Source of the DNA: Streptomyces chattanoogensis
Lineage (GTDB): Bacteria > Actinomycetota > Actinomycetes > Streptomycetales > Streptomycetaceae
Length of the DNA: 64,000 bases
Assembly (NCBI RefSeq): GCF_001294335.1
Contig: NZ_LGKG01000162.1
Span: forward strand, 20,735 to 84,734
Direction: 5' to 3'
Position numbers and translations under genes: made by a program. Below are positions 45,316 through 53,451 of this stretch, in pieces; the stretch's first letter is position 1, and each line of letters opens with the position of its first letter. The notes beneath the pieces are model-generated. The model was not told where the DNA came from. It searched no databases and worked only from the letters and a program-made list of their open reading frames with translations.

Positions 45316-45418
45316 AAGGCTCCCGGCTCTCCTGTTTCTTCGGGTTCTTTCGTTGTTCCGCTTGATGGCACGCCTTCCGAATACGTGCCTCATGGCCGGA
45401 TTTCGCGTGGGTAGGGGG

Positions 45419-46282
45419 TCATAGGTTTTCCTCCAGTGCCGTACGGAGTCGGACAAGGAGGGCAATATCCGGATCGGCGGTCTCGAGGATGTCCGGTACC
45501 GGTAGTTGCCAGGTCGGCGAAGGGCCTTCTGTTACGGGGTTACAGGCGCCGGGGCGCCGCCGCGGCAGGGCTGTCGGCGCCGTGGGCACCTGTATGAGCC
45601 CGGCCGCGGCGAGGCGGCGGGCGTCGAGCAGCGTCACAAAGGCGGACTGACCCAGCGCATGGGCGAGTTCGTACGGGGTGTGCCGGCCGTCGGCGCGGTC
45701 GAGCAGCCGGCGCTGTCTGCAGGTGGTGGGGGAGTGGTCCGAGCGGGCCGGGGGGAGGGGGACGAGGGGCGAGGCGTCGACCGCCGCCCAGGGCCGCAGC
45801 CGGTCGAGCAGCGCCCGGCGGCGGTCCGTCGCCCGCTGGAGGGCGGCGGCGCTGATCCCGCGGACGGTGCCCAGCCAGTGCCTGCTGCCCGGCGTGAACG
45901 AGCTGGTCTCCGACGCCAGCGGCAGCGCGAAGAACGCGGCGTCGAGGAGCGCGCCCAGATGGCAGATCTCCAGCTCGCTCTGCGTCAGCCACCCTTCGGC
46001 GACCAGGAACCGGCCGCCGCAGTGGTCCGGCCCCGCGGTCTCGAGGGCCCGCCGCCAGCGGTCCCCGGTCAGCCGTCCGGCCGCGCCGAGCCGGGCCTCG
46101 ATCCCGGGCGCCGGGGTGCCCTCGACGCAGTACACGGCGCCGTCCCGGAGGTAGAAGCAGCCGTTCGGACCGCGCAGGGCGCCGGTGACGCGTTCCGCGG
46201 CGCACCGGTCGAGCGGCCCGCCGGACGCGGCGGGGCCGGGCGATTCGGAGGCCGCCGGACCGGGGGGTATGGGTAAGGGCAT
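45419..46282 (-). CDS. PATAN/DUF4388-like protein with winged-helix-like C-terminus
   Basis: Protein of 287 residues that I assign only tentatively. Residues 25-110 (VTGALRGPNGCFYLRDGAVY near 31-50) resemble a PATAN/DUF4388 module, common in bacterial signalling proteins linked to small GTPases. Residues 195-240 (DGRHTPYELAHALGQSAFVT LLDARRL) look like a winged helix. It lies 9 bp after roadblock protein C and about 100 bp before protein B, so it belongs to the same operon and may be the scaffold or output regulator of this system. Confidence 0.5.
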   Translation of the reverse strand: MPLPIPPGPAASESPGPAASGGPLDRCAAERVTGALRGPNGCFYLRDGAVYCVEGTPAPGIEARLGAAGRLTGDRWRRALETAGPDHCGGRFLVAEGWLTQSELEICHLGALLDAAFFALPLASETSSFTPGSRHWLGTVRGISAAALQRATDRRRALLDRLRPWAAVDASPLVPLPPARSDHSPTTCRQRRLLDRADGRHTPYELAHALGQSAFVTLLDARRLAAAGLIQVPTAPTALPRRRPGACNPVTEGPSPTWQLPVPDILETADPDIALLVRLRTALEENL

Positions 46283-46291
46283 GGCGGGCGC

Positions 46292-46675
46292 TCAGGCCGC
46301 CACCAGCTCCGCCGCCAGATCGCGCAGCCGTAACCGGGCGATGGCCAGATTGGCCTGCCCGCGGTCGAGCCAGAGGTGGAGATAGGTCTGGCTGTCGAAG
46401 GCGGTGTGCACGAACCGGATGAGGTGGTAGGTGCCCGCGGCCGTGATGATGAGGTCCTCCAGGTCCGGGCCGTCGGCGCCCTTGGTGTCGAACGTGGCGC
46501 TGCGCACCACGGCCTGGACCACCTCCGCGGTGTCCGCGGCGGTCGCCTCGTGATCGGCGTGCGGCGCCCGCCCGGCCGTACCGAGTGTCAGCCCGCTGGT
46601 CCAGTCGATCAGTCCGGCACCCAGCACGCCGGGGATCCCCATCGCCTGGGCCAACACCTGATCGATACCGGGCAC
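46292..46675 (-). CDS. Roadblock/LC7 domain protein C with a TTA codon
   Basis: Roadblock/LC7 protein of 127 residues (MGIPGVLGAGLIDWTSGLTL near 12-31; TYHLIRFVHTAFDSQTYLHL near 80-99). GTG at 46675 has a strong GAGGAG seven nt upstream; the longer frame is not needed. Leu115 is TTA (46333-46331 on the minus strand), so translation should need the bldA tRNA; as first gene of the operon this could delay the whole unit to late growth. Likely partner of proteins A and B. Confidence 0.82.
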   Translation of the reverse strand: MPGIDQVLAQAMGIPGVLGAGLIDWTSGLTLGTAGRAPHADHEATAADTAEVVQAVVRSATFDTKGADGPDLEDLIITAAGTYHLIRFVHTAFDSQTYLHLWLDRGQANLAIARLRLRDLAAELVAA

Positions 46676-47040
46676 TTCTGAACTCCTCGTGGCAGTCTGT
46701 GGGGGAACCCGCACGGAAGGTTACTGAAGGCGGTGTGCCCGGCACATGCCTGGAGGGCATGTGCGCGGCAATTGACGTGTTATCGACGCTCGGCGGCCCA
46801 TTGTCGGCGCTTGTGTGCCGCCCAAGCCGCATGCCGTGGTAGGGCGTCGACGGGTGTGCCGGATCCGCGCCGTATCGCAGCGCACCGTCGGCCGGCCTCA
46901 ACTGCGGTAATCCTACGGATTGGTAAAGAAACCGTGGTCAAACCTGTTCAGGAGGGGACAGGAGACGACAGGATCCCCCTGTAACCAGCTCTGTGATCAT
47001 CGTCGCCACAAGCGGCGCACCAAGCAGGGGGAACCACCAC
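46676..47040. other. Divergent intergenic region between roadblock operon and tap
   Basis: No gene is supported in these 365 bases. It holds a perfect 9-bp inverted repeat at 46742-46764, a smaller AATCC-TAC-GGATT repeat at 46909-46921, and the tap ribosome-binding site (AGGGGGAA near 47026). Promoters for both directions must be here, but no confident -35/-10 pair could be picked. Confidence 0.6.
46742..46764. promoter_or_regulatory. Perfect inverted repeat upstream of the roadblock operon
   Basis: GCACATGCC-TGGAG-GGCATGTGC, 9-bp arms with a 5-bp spacer, 67 bp before the GTG of roadblock protein C. Symmetry and position suggest a repressor or activator site; the binder is unknown. Confidence 0.5.
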
Positions 47041-48681
47041 GTGAGAAGAACAGCAGCGCTGGGCGCTGCCGGCACCTTGGTGACCGGCACGCTCATAGCA
47101 GGCGCGATAGCCGCCACGCCCGCCAGCGCGGGCGAGCACCACCGCAAGCCCGGATCGGCCGAAGCCCGCGGCGTCAAGACCGCCGCCGCGCGCGCCGCCA
47201 AGAAGGGCATCGACTGGAAGGACTGTCCCGCGGACTGGGGCCTCAAGGCCCCCGTCCAGTGCGGCTATGTCACCGTCCCGGTCGACTACGCCAAGCCCAA
47301 CGGCCGCACCATCAAGATCGCCGTCGACCGGGCCGTCAGCACCGGCGGCAAGGACGAGCGACAGGGCTCGCTCGTCTACAACCCCGGCGGCCCCGGCGGT
47401 TCGGGAATGAAGTTCCCGAACCGCATCACCACCAAGAACCCGCTGTGGGCCAAGACCGCGAAGGCCTATGACTTCGTGGGCTTCGACCCGCGCGGCGTCG
47501 GCCACTCCGCGGCGATCTCCTGCATGGACCCGCAGGAATTCGTCAAGGCCCCCAAGGCCGACCCGGTGCCCGACACCGAGGCCGACAAGCTCGCCCAGCG
47601 CAAGCTCGCCAAGGAGTACGCCGACGGCTGTGCCGAGCGCAGCGGCGACCTCCTGCCGTACATGACCACGCCCAACACCGCCCGCGACCTGGACGTGATC
47701 CGCGCCGCGCTCGGTGACAAGAAGCTCAACTACCTGGGCGTCTCCTACGGCACCTATCTGGGCGCCGTCTACGGCACGCTCTTCCCGGGCCACGTCCGCC
47801 GGATGCTCGTCGACAGCGTCGTCAACCCGTCCCGCGAGAAGGTCTGGTACCAGGCCAACCTCGACCAGGACATCGCCTTCGAGACCCGCTGGGGCGACTG
47901 GAAGAAGTGGGTCGCGAAGAACGACGCGGCCTACCACCTCGGCGACACCCCGGAGAAGGTCCAGGCGGCCTGGGAGAAGCTGCGCGCCACCGCCAAGAAG
48001 AACCCGATCGGCGGCGTCGTCGGCCCCGCCGAGCTCACCGGCTTCTTCCAGAACGCGCCGTACTACGACTCCATGTGGGCCACCGTCGCCCAGGTCTGGA
48101 GCGCGTATGCCGCAGGTGACGAGAAGCCGCTGATCGAGAACGCCGGGCCCGACCTCAAGGACACCGCCGGCAACATCGCGGCCGAGAACGGCAACGCCGT
48201 CTACACGGCCGTCGAGTGCACCGACACCAAGTGGCCCACCAGCTGGAAGAAGTGGGACCGGGACAACACCCGGGTCCACCAGCAGGCACCGTTCATGACC
48301 TGGTCCAACGCCTGGATGAACCTGCCCTGCGCCACCTGGTCGGCCAAGCAGCAGAAGCCGGTCGAGGTCGAGACCGGCAAGGGCCTGCCCAGCGTGCTCA
48401 TCGTGCAGAGCACCCGGGACGCGGCGACCCCGTACGAGGGCGCCGTCGAGCTGCACAAGCGGTTCGCGGGCTCCCGGCTGATCACCGAGCGGGACGCCGG
48501 ATCGCACGGTGTCACCGGCCAGGTGAACCCCTGCATCAACGAGCGGGTGGACGCCTACTTCGTCGACGGGAAGGTCGACGCGGACGATGTGACGTGCGCC
48601 CCGCACGCCACGCCGCAGCCGGGCAAGCAGACGGCGAAGGCCACCGCGAAGGGTGCCTCCGGCCTGCCTGTTGCTCCCTGA
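47041..48681 (+). CDS. tap: Secreted tripeptidyl aminopeptidase (S33 family)
   Basis: Alpha/beta-hydrolase peptidase of 546 residues. The signal peptide covers about 1-35 (RRTAALGAAGTLVTGTLIAG, then AATPASA cleavage site). NPGGPGGSGMKF near 115 is the oxyanion region, GVSYGTYLGAVYGTLFPGH near 233-251 holds the nucleophile Ser, VQSTRDAATPYEGAVELHKR near 455 the Asp and DAGSHGVTGQV near 486 the His. Members of this group remove tripeptides from secreted proteins' N-termini. GTG at 47041 is used because an AGGGGGAA site precedes it and it starts the signal peptide. A strong 13-bp hairpin follows. Confidence 0.92.
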   Translation: MRRTAALGAAGTLVTGTLIAGAIAATPASAGEHHRKPGSAEARGVKTAAARAAKKGIDWKDCPADWGLKAPVQCGYVTVPVDYAKPNGRTIKIAVDRAVSTGGKDERQGSLVYNPGGPGGSGMKFPNRITTKNPLWAKTAKAYDFVGFDPRGVGHSAAISCMDPQEFVKAPKADPVPDTEADKLAQRKLAKEYADGCAERSGDLLPYMTTPNTARDLDVIRAALGDKKLNYLGVSYGTYLGAVYGTLFPGHVRRMLVDSVVNPSREKVWYQANLDQDIAFETRWGDWKKWVAKNDAAYHLGDTPEKVQAAWEKLRATAKKNPIGGVVGPAELTGFFQNAPYYDSMWATVAQVWSAYAAGDEKPLIENAGPDLKDTAGNIAAENGNAVYTAVECTDTKWPTSWKKWDRDNTRVHQQAPFMTWSNAWMNLPCATWSAKQQKPVEVETGKGLPSVLIVQSTRDAATPYEGAVELHKRFAGSRLITERDAGSHGVTGQVNPCINERVDAYFVDGKVDADDVTCAPHATPQPGKQTAKATAKGASGLPVAP

Positions 48682-48703
48682 CCTCACGTCAGTGCCAACG
48701 CCG

Positions 48704-48732
48704 CGGGCGGCCGGGAAGTTCCCGGCCGCCCG
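48704..48732. terminator. Strong hairpin after tap
   Basis: CGGGCGGCCGGGA (48704-48716) pairs perfectly with 48720-48732 around a 3-nt loop, 23 bp past the tap stop and before the convergent PARG-like gene. Confidence 0.8.
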
Positions 48733-48788
48733 TTCGCCTCTCACTCTGCGTAGCGATCCCCTTGAGTGCCCGGCCTGTTGTGCCCGGC

Positions 48789-49625
48789 CTACCGCCCCGC
48801 GAACACCTCATGGAACGCCGCCCTGGTGGGGGAGTCCGCCTGCCGGTCCAGCACGGCGAACACCACCCGGTCGAACCATCCGGCGAACCGGCCGTCGCCC
48901 AGCAGCAGGGCCGCGAACGCCCCCGCCACCTGCGCCGGTTCGTTGCGGAAGACCCCGCACCCCCAGGCCCCGAGCACCAGTTGGCGGTGACCGGACACCG
49001 CCGCGACCTCCAGCACCCGTTCCGCACGGGCCGCCAGCGCCCCCGCCACCCGGCCCGTCTCGGCCGGCCGCTGCCGGGCGATGACCCCCGCGTTCGGCGC
49101 CGCGGCCGTCAGGAACCCGGCCTCGTACGGCACTTCGAGCAGCGTGCCCCGGTCGTCACGGAACACCGGCACACCGGGGGAGAGGATCACCCGGTCGCTG
49201 TAGAACGGGCTCGGCGCGGCCCGGTGGGCGGCGTAGAAGTCCGGTGCCTCGCGCACACACGTGTAGAGCGCCGACCCCCGGCACAGGGCCTCCTCCTGGG
49301 CCTGCGCACCATTGAGGTAACCGCCGCCGGGATTGCGCGCCGAGGCGAAGTTCAGCACCGCGACCGGCCCGCCGCCCGCCTCGGCGAGCCGCCGGCCCGC
49401 CGTGAGACTGCCTTCCCCCGTCACCTCGAAAACCGTCCGTACGCCCGCACCCGGGCCCTCGACGGCGACCGCCTCCGGCCCGTACAGCCGGGTCCCGGCC
49501 CGTGCCCGTCCGACCGCCGCCCCGATCTCCACCAGCCGTCCGCCGGGCGCGCGGTACGCACCTGCGGCGACGATCCGCTCCGTCTCCTGCGCCATACCGC
49601 GCAGCCGGGCGCTCATCGTCGGCAC
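48789..49625 (-). CDS. TIGR02452 family protein (bacterial-type PARG)
   Basis: Macrodomain protein of 278 residues. NFASARNPGGGYLNGAQAQE near 92-111 holds the PARG signature GGG-x6-QEE, and EEALCRGSALY follows. Bacterial-type PARG enzymes remove poly- or mono-ADP-ribose from proteins or nucleic acids. GAWGCGVFRNEPAQVAGAFA near 219-238 is the second conserved block. ATG at 49625 is the first of two close candidates (the other is 49616). The DarTG toxin or a PARP is not present nearby. Confidence 0.85.
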   Translation of the reverse strand: MPTMSARLRGMAQETERIVAAGAYRAPGGRLVEIGAAVGRARAGTRLYGPEAVAVEGPGAGVRTVFEVTGEGSLTAGRRLAEAGGGPVAVLNFASARNPGGGYLNGAQAQEEALCRGSALYTCVREAPDFYAAHRAAPSPFYSDRVILSPGVPVFRDDRGTLLEVPYEAGFLTAAAPNAGVIARQRPAETGRVAGALAARAERVLEVAAVSGHRQLVLGAWGCGVFRNEPAQVAGAFAALLLGDGRFAGWFDRVVFAVLDRQADSPTRAAFHEVFAGR

Positions 49626-49691
49626 CCCCGTATCCGATCCATCATGACGATCAAGGTACGGGAGGGCGGCACACCCCGCGACGGATTATCC

Positions 49692-49722
49692 GCCCGCCCC
49701 GGATGCGCGGCCCGGGGCGGGC
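49692..49722 (-). terminator. Hairpin after the acyltransferase gene
   Basis: GCCCGCCCCGG (49692-49702) and its complement (49712-49722) form an 11-bp stem with a 9-nt loop, 4 bp beyond the acyltransferase stop. Confidence 0.7.
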
Positions 49723-49726
49723 CAGT

Positions 49727-50455
49727 TCAGTTCCGGTCGCCGTTGCCCCTGCGTCCGTGCGCCCGCGCTTTCGCCTCCGTCTGCGCCGCGGCCTTCGCCT
49801 CACCGGCGTAGACATCGACGTACTCCTGCCCGGACAGCTGCAGGATCGCGTACATGATCTCGTCCGTGACCGCCCGCAGCGCGGTCCGCTCGTCCACCAG
49901 CCCGGCGTACCGCGAGAAGTCCAGCGGCGCCCCGAACCGGATGGTGATCCGCATCGCCCGCGGCAGCCGCCGCCCCGTCGGCTGCGCCTCGAAGGTGCCG
50001 ATCATCGCGCAGGGCACCACCGGCACCCCCGCCCTGAGCGCCATCGCGGCCACCCCGGTACGCCCCTTGTAGAGCCGCCCGTCGTGCGACCGCGTGCCCT
50101 CCGGATAGATTCCCAGCAGCCGGCCCTTGCGCAGCACCGCAAGCCCCGACGAGATCGCCGCCTGCGACGCCTGGCCGCCCGACCGGTCGATCGGAATCTG
50201 CCCCACACCCCGGAAGAACGCCGCGGTCAGCCGCCCCTTCAGGCCCGGCCCCGTGAAGTACTCGGCCTTGGCCAGAAACGTCACCCGCCGTGGCACGATC
50301 GCGGGCATCACGAAGTGGTCGGCGAACGACAGATGATTACCCGCGATGATCGCCGCCCCCTCCTCCGGCACATGCTCCAGCCCCTCGACCCGCGGCCGGA
50401 ACACCAGCCGCAGCAACGGCCCGAGAACGATGTACTTGAGCAGCTGGTAGAACAC
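49727..50455 (-). CDS. 1-acyl-sn-glycerol-3-phosphate acyltransferase family protein
   Basis: PlsC-like acyltransferase of 242 residues. The catalytic NHxxxxD motif is NHLSFAD near 40-46, FFRGVGQIPIDRSGG near 81 is block II, YPEGTRSHDGRLYKGRTG near 117-134 is block III, and VPVVPCAMIG near 146 is block IV. It transfers acyl chains to lysophosphatidate or a related acceptor at the membrane; an N-terminal hydrophobic segment (LLKYIVLGPLLRLVF) could anchor it. The tail is Ala/Glu/Arg-rich. GTG start at 50455 has GGGGAGG upstream. Confidence 0.87.
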   Translation of the reverse strand: MFYQLLKYIVLGPLLRLVFRPRVEGLEHVPEEGAAIIAGNHLSFADHFVMPAIVPRRVTFLAKAEYFTGPGLKGRLTAAFFRGVGQIPIDRSGGQASQAAISSGLAVLRKGRLLGIYPEGTRSHDGRLYKGRTGVAAMALRAGVPVVPCAMIGTFEAQPTGRRLPRAMRITIRFGAPLDFSRYAGLVDERTALRAVTDEIMYAILQLSGQEYVDVYAGEAKAAAQTEAKARAHGRRGNGDRN

Positions 50456-50527
50456 CCGCAGACCTCCCCGTGGTCACTGTGCCGACGCAGAGTAGCCGCC
50501 ACCCGGACAGGGCGCGAGGGTTCCGGA

Positions 50528-50975
50528 TCAGCGGGCGTGGCCCGCCGTCCGGTAGCGGAGCAGGACAACGCCGTTGCCGAAGGTCCGGGTCTCGGCCGGC
50601 TGCAGACCCACCCTGGAGTCCGAGGCCCGGAACAGCGGTGTGCCCCGCCCGATGAGGACCGGATGGACGTAGATGCGGTACTCGTCGATCAGACCGTGCT
50701 CCCTGAACGCCGCGGCGAGACCGGCGCCGCCGAGCGCCAGATCGCCGCCCGGCTGCGCCTTGAGCGCCCTGATCTCCTCGGGGTCGACTCCCCGCAGGAC
50801 GGTCGTGTTCCAGCCGGCCCGCTCCAGGGGCCGGGAGAACACGATCTTGGGCATGTCCCGCCAGATACCCGCGAACTCGCAGCTCGTCATCGACCAGGTG
50901 CCGGCCGATGTCGCGCCCCGGCCCTTCGGAAAACCCCTCCAGGGACACCGACATCATCAAGACGGTCTTCCGCAT
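50528..50975 (-). pseudogene. Dihydrofolate reductase / RibD-C family pseudogene
   Basis: The 5' part, starting at ATG 50975, encodes MRKTVLMMSVSLEGFSEGPG RDIGRHLVDDEL, the typical N-terminus of this family. The reading frame then breaks near 50877, and the normal C-terminal half (EFAGIWRDMPKIVFSRPLER, GGDLALGGAGLAAAFREHGL, ETRTFGNGVVLLRYR) continues in another frame to the stop at 50528. Roughly 50 residues between VDDEL and EFAGIW are missing, so an internal deletion of about 150 bp, not a single-base error, best explains it. The distal frame alone (120 residues) lacks the substrate-binding half. Confidence 0.8.
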
Positions 50976-51017
50976 GTCCCGCCTCCGAGCCGCTGCAGCC
51001 CCCGCCGGAGCCTCTCG

Positions 51018-51464
51018 CTACCGACGGCCGCACTGATACCAGTCGTCCCCGCCCTCCGCGAGCGACCGGCCCAGGTAGTCCCGCAGATCCCGCGCGACCC
51101 ACCGCCGGCTGTCGTCCTCGTGCTCCCATACGAAGACGTCGGCACGCGGCGGCGTCCGGACGAAGGCGAACTGGTCACCGCCCCCGTTGTCCCCGAAGAA
51201 GAGCAGGGCGTCGAAGGGCATGTAGAGACCGGCGAACGAGCGGTCCTTCCAGAAGTGCAGATTCTGCTCGACGATCCGCTCCAGCGGCCAGACGGTGTCC
51301 ACGCCGTACGGACCCGCCACGCCGTCGGTTTCCCGCAGCAGACCGGCGAGTTCGGCCGGCAGCGGGCACCCCAGGCGCCGCTCCGCCGCGGACAGCCCAG
51401 CCGGGCCGGCGGGCGTACGGAACCCGGCCCCGGCATACGCCCGGCCGACGAGGTCTCTCCACAT
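51018..51464 (-). CDS. SMI1/KNR4 family protein
   Basis: Protein of 148 residues with the SMI1/KNR4 (SUKH) fold: LSAAERRLGCPLPAELAGLL RETDGV near 24-49, MPFDALLFFGDNGGGDQFAF near 81-100 and DSRRWVARDLRDYLGRSLAE near 118. SUKH proteins often serve as immunity proteins against toxins with nuclease or deaminase tips, or as cellular scaffolds. No toxin gene is next to it, so an orphan immunity or housekeeping role remains open. Starts at ATG 51464, divergent from the protease-inhibitor gene. Confidence 0.82.
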   Translation of the reverse strand: MWRDLVGRAYAGAGFRTPAGPAGLSAAERRLGCPLPAELAGLLRETDGVAGPYGVDTVWPLERIVEQNLHFWKDRSFAGLYMPFDALLFFGDNGGGDQFAFVRTPPRADVFVWEHEDDSRRWVARDLRDYLGRSLAEGGDDWYQCGRR

Positions 51465-51687
51465 AGGGGCAGCGTATGCGGGCGGCGCGGCCGGCCGGCA
51501 CGCGCGTCGTGTTCCGGCCGCCGTGCCCGCACCGGCACGGCACGGAAGTGCCGGGCCCGAGAGCGCCGTTGACGAGCCCGTACGGGCGACCTCACGGCGT
51601 GGCCGCTTGCCCGTCGGCGCGTGCCGGGGTGCGCTTTCCCGCGTGCACCCGTGCTCGAACCCACCGAGCCGCCCTCAGGAGGCCCGC

Positions 51688-52092
51688 ATGCCCAAGGCCC
51701 GCCGCGCACTCCGCGCCGCCGCGCTCACCGCCGCCGTTCTCGGTGCTCTGGCCGTCGCTCCGGGCGGCCCCGCAGCCGCGGTCGAGCCGCCTCGCCGCGG
51801 CCTCTTCCTGACGGTGTCCGGCGCGGGCAACACCTGGATCCGTGGCGTACTGCTCGTCTGCCCCGACTCCCGCGGCACCCATCCGCACGGCGCGGCCGCC
51901 TGCGCGGCGCTGACCGAGGCCGACGGCGACCTGGACGAGCTGCCGGCGACTCCGCGCCCGTGCACCAAGCAGTACGACCCCATCACCGTCGAGGCGACCG
52001 GCGAATGGCGCGGCCGTCCGGTGGCCTGGCGCAAGTCGTTCCCGAACGCCTGCGTCCTGGACTCCGACACCGGGGCGGTCTTCCGCTTCTGA
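51688..52092 (+). CDS. Secreted subtilisin-inhibitor-like protein (SSI family)
   Basis: Protease inhibitor of 134 residues. A signal peptide covers about 1-33 (RRALRAAALTAAVLGALAVA, then GGPAAA). The mature part has four Cys (VLLVCPDS, AAACAALTEADGDLDELP, PCTKQYDP, NACVLDSDTG) matching the two SSI disulfides, and the EADGDLDEL and ATGEWRGRPVAWRKSF blocks. The reactive site is CTK-QYDP, with Lys at P1, predicting strongest action on trypsin-like proteases. It protects mycelium from its own extracellular proteases. ATG at 51688 has AGGAGG seven nt upstream. Confidence 0.92.
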   Translation: MPKARRALRAAALTAAVLGALAVAPGGPAAAVEPPRRGLFLTVSGAGNTWIRGVLLVCPDSRGTHPHGAAACAALTEADGDLDELPATPRPCTKQYDPITVEATGEWRGRPVAWRKSFPNACVLDSDTGAVFRF

Positions 52093-52114
52093 GGCCCGGA
52101 GGGGCCCGGGGCGC

Positions 52115-52273
52115 TCAGACCCGCCGTGTCGCCACCACCCCGGCCGTCACCAGCGCCAGCACGATCCACAGGAACCACAGCCAGCCGTTGCCGCCCAGGG
52201 CCACGGTGTAGGCGGTCGCGATCACCAGCCCGCTCACCGTGCACACGGCCATCGTCTTGGCAGATCCGGGCAT
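52115..52273 (-). CDS. Small membrane protein
   Basis: Protein of 52 residues with two hydrophobic helices (MAVCTVSGLVIATAYTVAL and GWLWFLWIVLALVTAGVVAT) and a short basic end (RRV), so predicted to span the membrane twice. ATG at 52273 has an excellent GGAGG seven nt upstream. Function unknown; similar short proteins occur beside ctaG in other Streptomyces, from memory. It is downstream of ctaG but separated by a 13-bp hairpin. Confidence 0.7.
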   Translation of the reverse strand: MPGSAKTMAVCTVSGLVIATAYTVALGGNGWLWFLWIVLALVTAGVVATRRV

Positions 52274-52312
52274 ACCCGCAACCTCCTCACGGCAGCCCGG
52301 AACACGCATGCC

Positions 52313-52355
52313 ACGGGCCGCGGCCATGGGACCATCGTCCCCGGCCGCGGCCCGT
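52313..52355 (-). terminator. Hairpin after ctaG
   Basis: Perfect 13-bp arms (52313-52325 and 52343-52355) around a 17-nt loop, between the ctaG stop at 52380 and the small membrane gene start at 52273. Confidence 0.65.
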
Positions 52356-52379
52356 ACCGCCAGATGACCTGGCTCCGCG

Positions 52380-53339
52380 TCACTGCCCCCGCGCGTTGAG
52401 CGAGGCGAGATAGGCGTTGTAGGCGGCCAGGTCCTGGTCGCCGTTGCGGTCGGCGGCGCGGTCGGCGCGCTGCGACTGGCGCTCCTCGGACTTGTACCAC
52501 TGGTAGACCAGGGCGATCAGCACCACGACGGACGGGATCTCACTGAACGCCCACGCGATGCCGCCCGCGGCCGTCTGGTCGGACAGCGCCTCGATGCCCA
52601 GTGAGGCCGGCGGGTGCAGGAAGGTGCCGACCATCGGCTGCGTGGCCATCATCAGCGCGATCCCGAAGAACGCGTGGAACGGCATGCCCGCGAACAGCTC
52701 CAGCATCCGCATCACATAGCCCGGCCGGTGCGGGCCCGGATCGACGCCCATGATCGGCCAGAAGAAGACCAGGCCGACGGCGAGGAAGTGCACCATCATT
52801 CCGATGTGCCCGGCCCGCGACTCCATCAGGAAGTCGAAGAGCGGGGTGAAGTACAGGGCGTAGAGGCTCGCGATGAAGAGGGGGATGGTGAACGCCGGGT
52901 GCGTGATGATCCGCATGTAGCGGCTGTGCAGCAGCGCCACCAGGATTTCGCGCGGGCCCTTGCGGCCGCGCCCGGCGGTCGGCAGGGCGCGCAGCGCCAG
53001 CGTGACCGGCGCCCCGAGCAGCAGCAGGATCGGCGACAGCATGCTGATGACCATGTGCTGCACCATGTGCACGCTGAACATCGCCATGCCGTAGTCGTTC
53101 AGCTTGGTGCACATCACCAGAGCCACCGACAGCACACCGATGACCCAGGCGATCACCCGGCCCACCGGCCATTCGTCCCCCCGCCGTCGCAGCCGGAGCA
53201 CCGCCCAGCCGTACAGCAGCAGTCCCAGCAGGCAGCCGACGAGAAAGAACGGATCACCACCGAACTCCAGCCCCCGCCCCAGCGTGAACGGCGGCAGATC
53301 CATGTTCATGCCGTCCATGCCGTGCCCGCCGTGATGCAT
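52380..53339 (-). CDS. ctaG: Cytochrome c oxidase assembly protein (caa3_CtaG)
   Basis: Membrane protein of 319 residues with seven predicted helices (near 33-52, 68-90, 99-122, 144-170, 182-205, 225-245, 266-285). The N-terminus is His/Met-rich (MHHGGHGMDGMNMD), fitting copper binding, and FSVHMVQHMVISMLSPILLL near 101-120 is the family signature. CtaG helps deliver copper to the oxidase CuB/CuA sites. ATG at 53339 with GGAGC seven nt upstream is chosen over a longer frame. Follows pfkA but behind a strong terminator, so transcribed separately. Confidence 0.88.
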   Translation of the reverse strand: MHHGGHGMDGMNMDLPPFTLGRGLEFGGDPFFLVGCLLGLLLYGWAVLRLRRRGDEWPVGRVIAWVIGVLSVALVMCTKLNDYGMAMFSVHMVQHMVISMLSPILLLLGAPVTLALRALPTAGRGRKGPREILVALLHSRYMRIITHPAFTIPLFIASLYALYFTPLFDFLMESRAGHIGMMVHFLAVGLVFFWPIMGVDPGPHRPGYVMRMLELFAGMPFHAFFGIALMMATQPMVGTFLHPPASLGIEALSDQTAAGGIAWAFSEIPSVVVLIALVYQWYKSEERQSQRADRAADRNGDQDLAAYNAYLASLNARGQ

Positions 53340-53384
53340 CCGCTCGCTCCTGATTCGTACCAATGCTCCGGCGACAAGACTAGA

Positions 53385-53418
53385 ACCGCCCCCGGCCGGA
53401 ACAGCGGCCGGGGGCGGT
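53385..53418 (-). terminator. Hairpin after pfkA
   Basis: ACCGCCCCCGGCC (53385-53397) pairs perfectly with 53406-53418 (8-nt loop), 34 bp past the pfkA stop and upstream of ctaG. Confidence 0.8.
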
Positions 53419-53451
53419 CCGTACAACAAGGAACGACAGGTACCACAGGAA

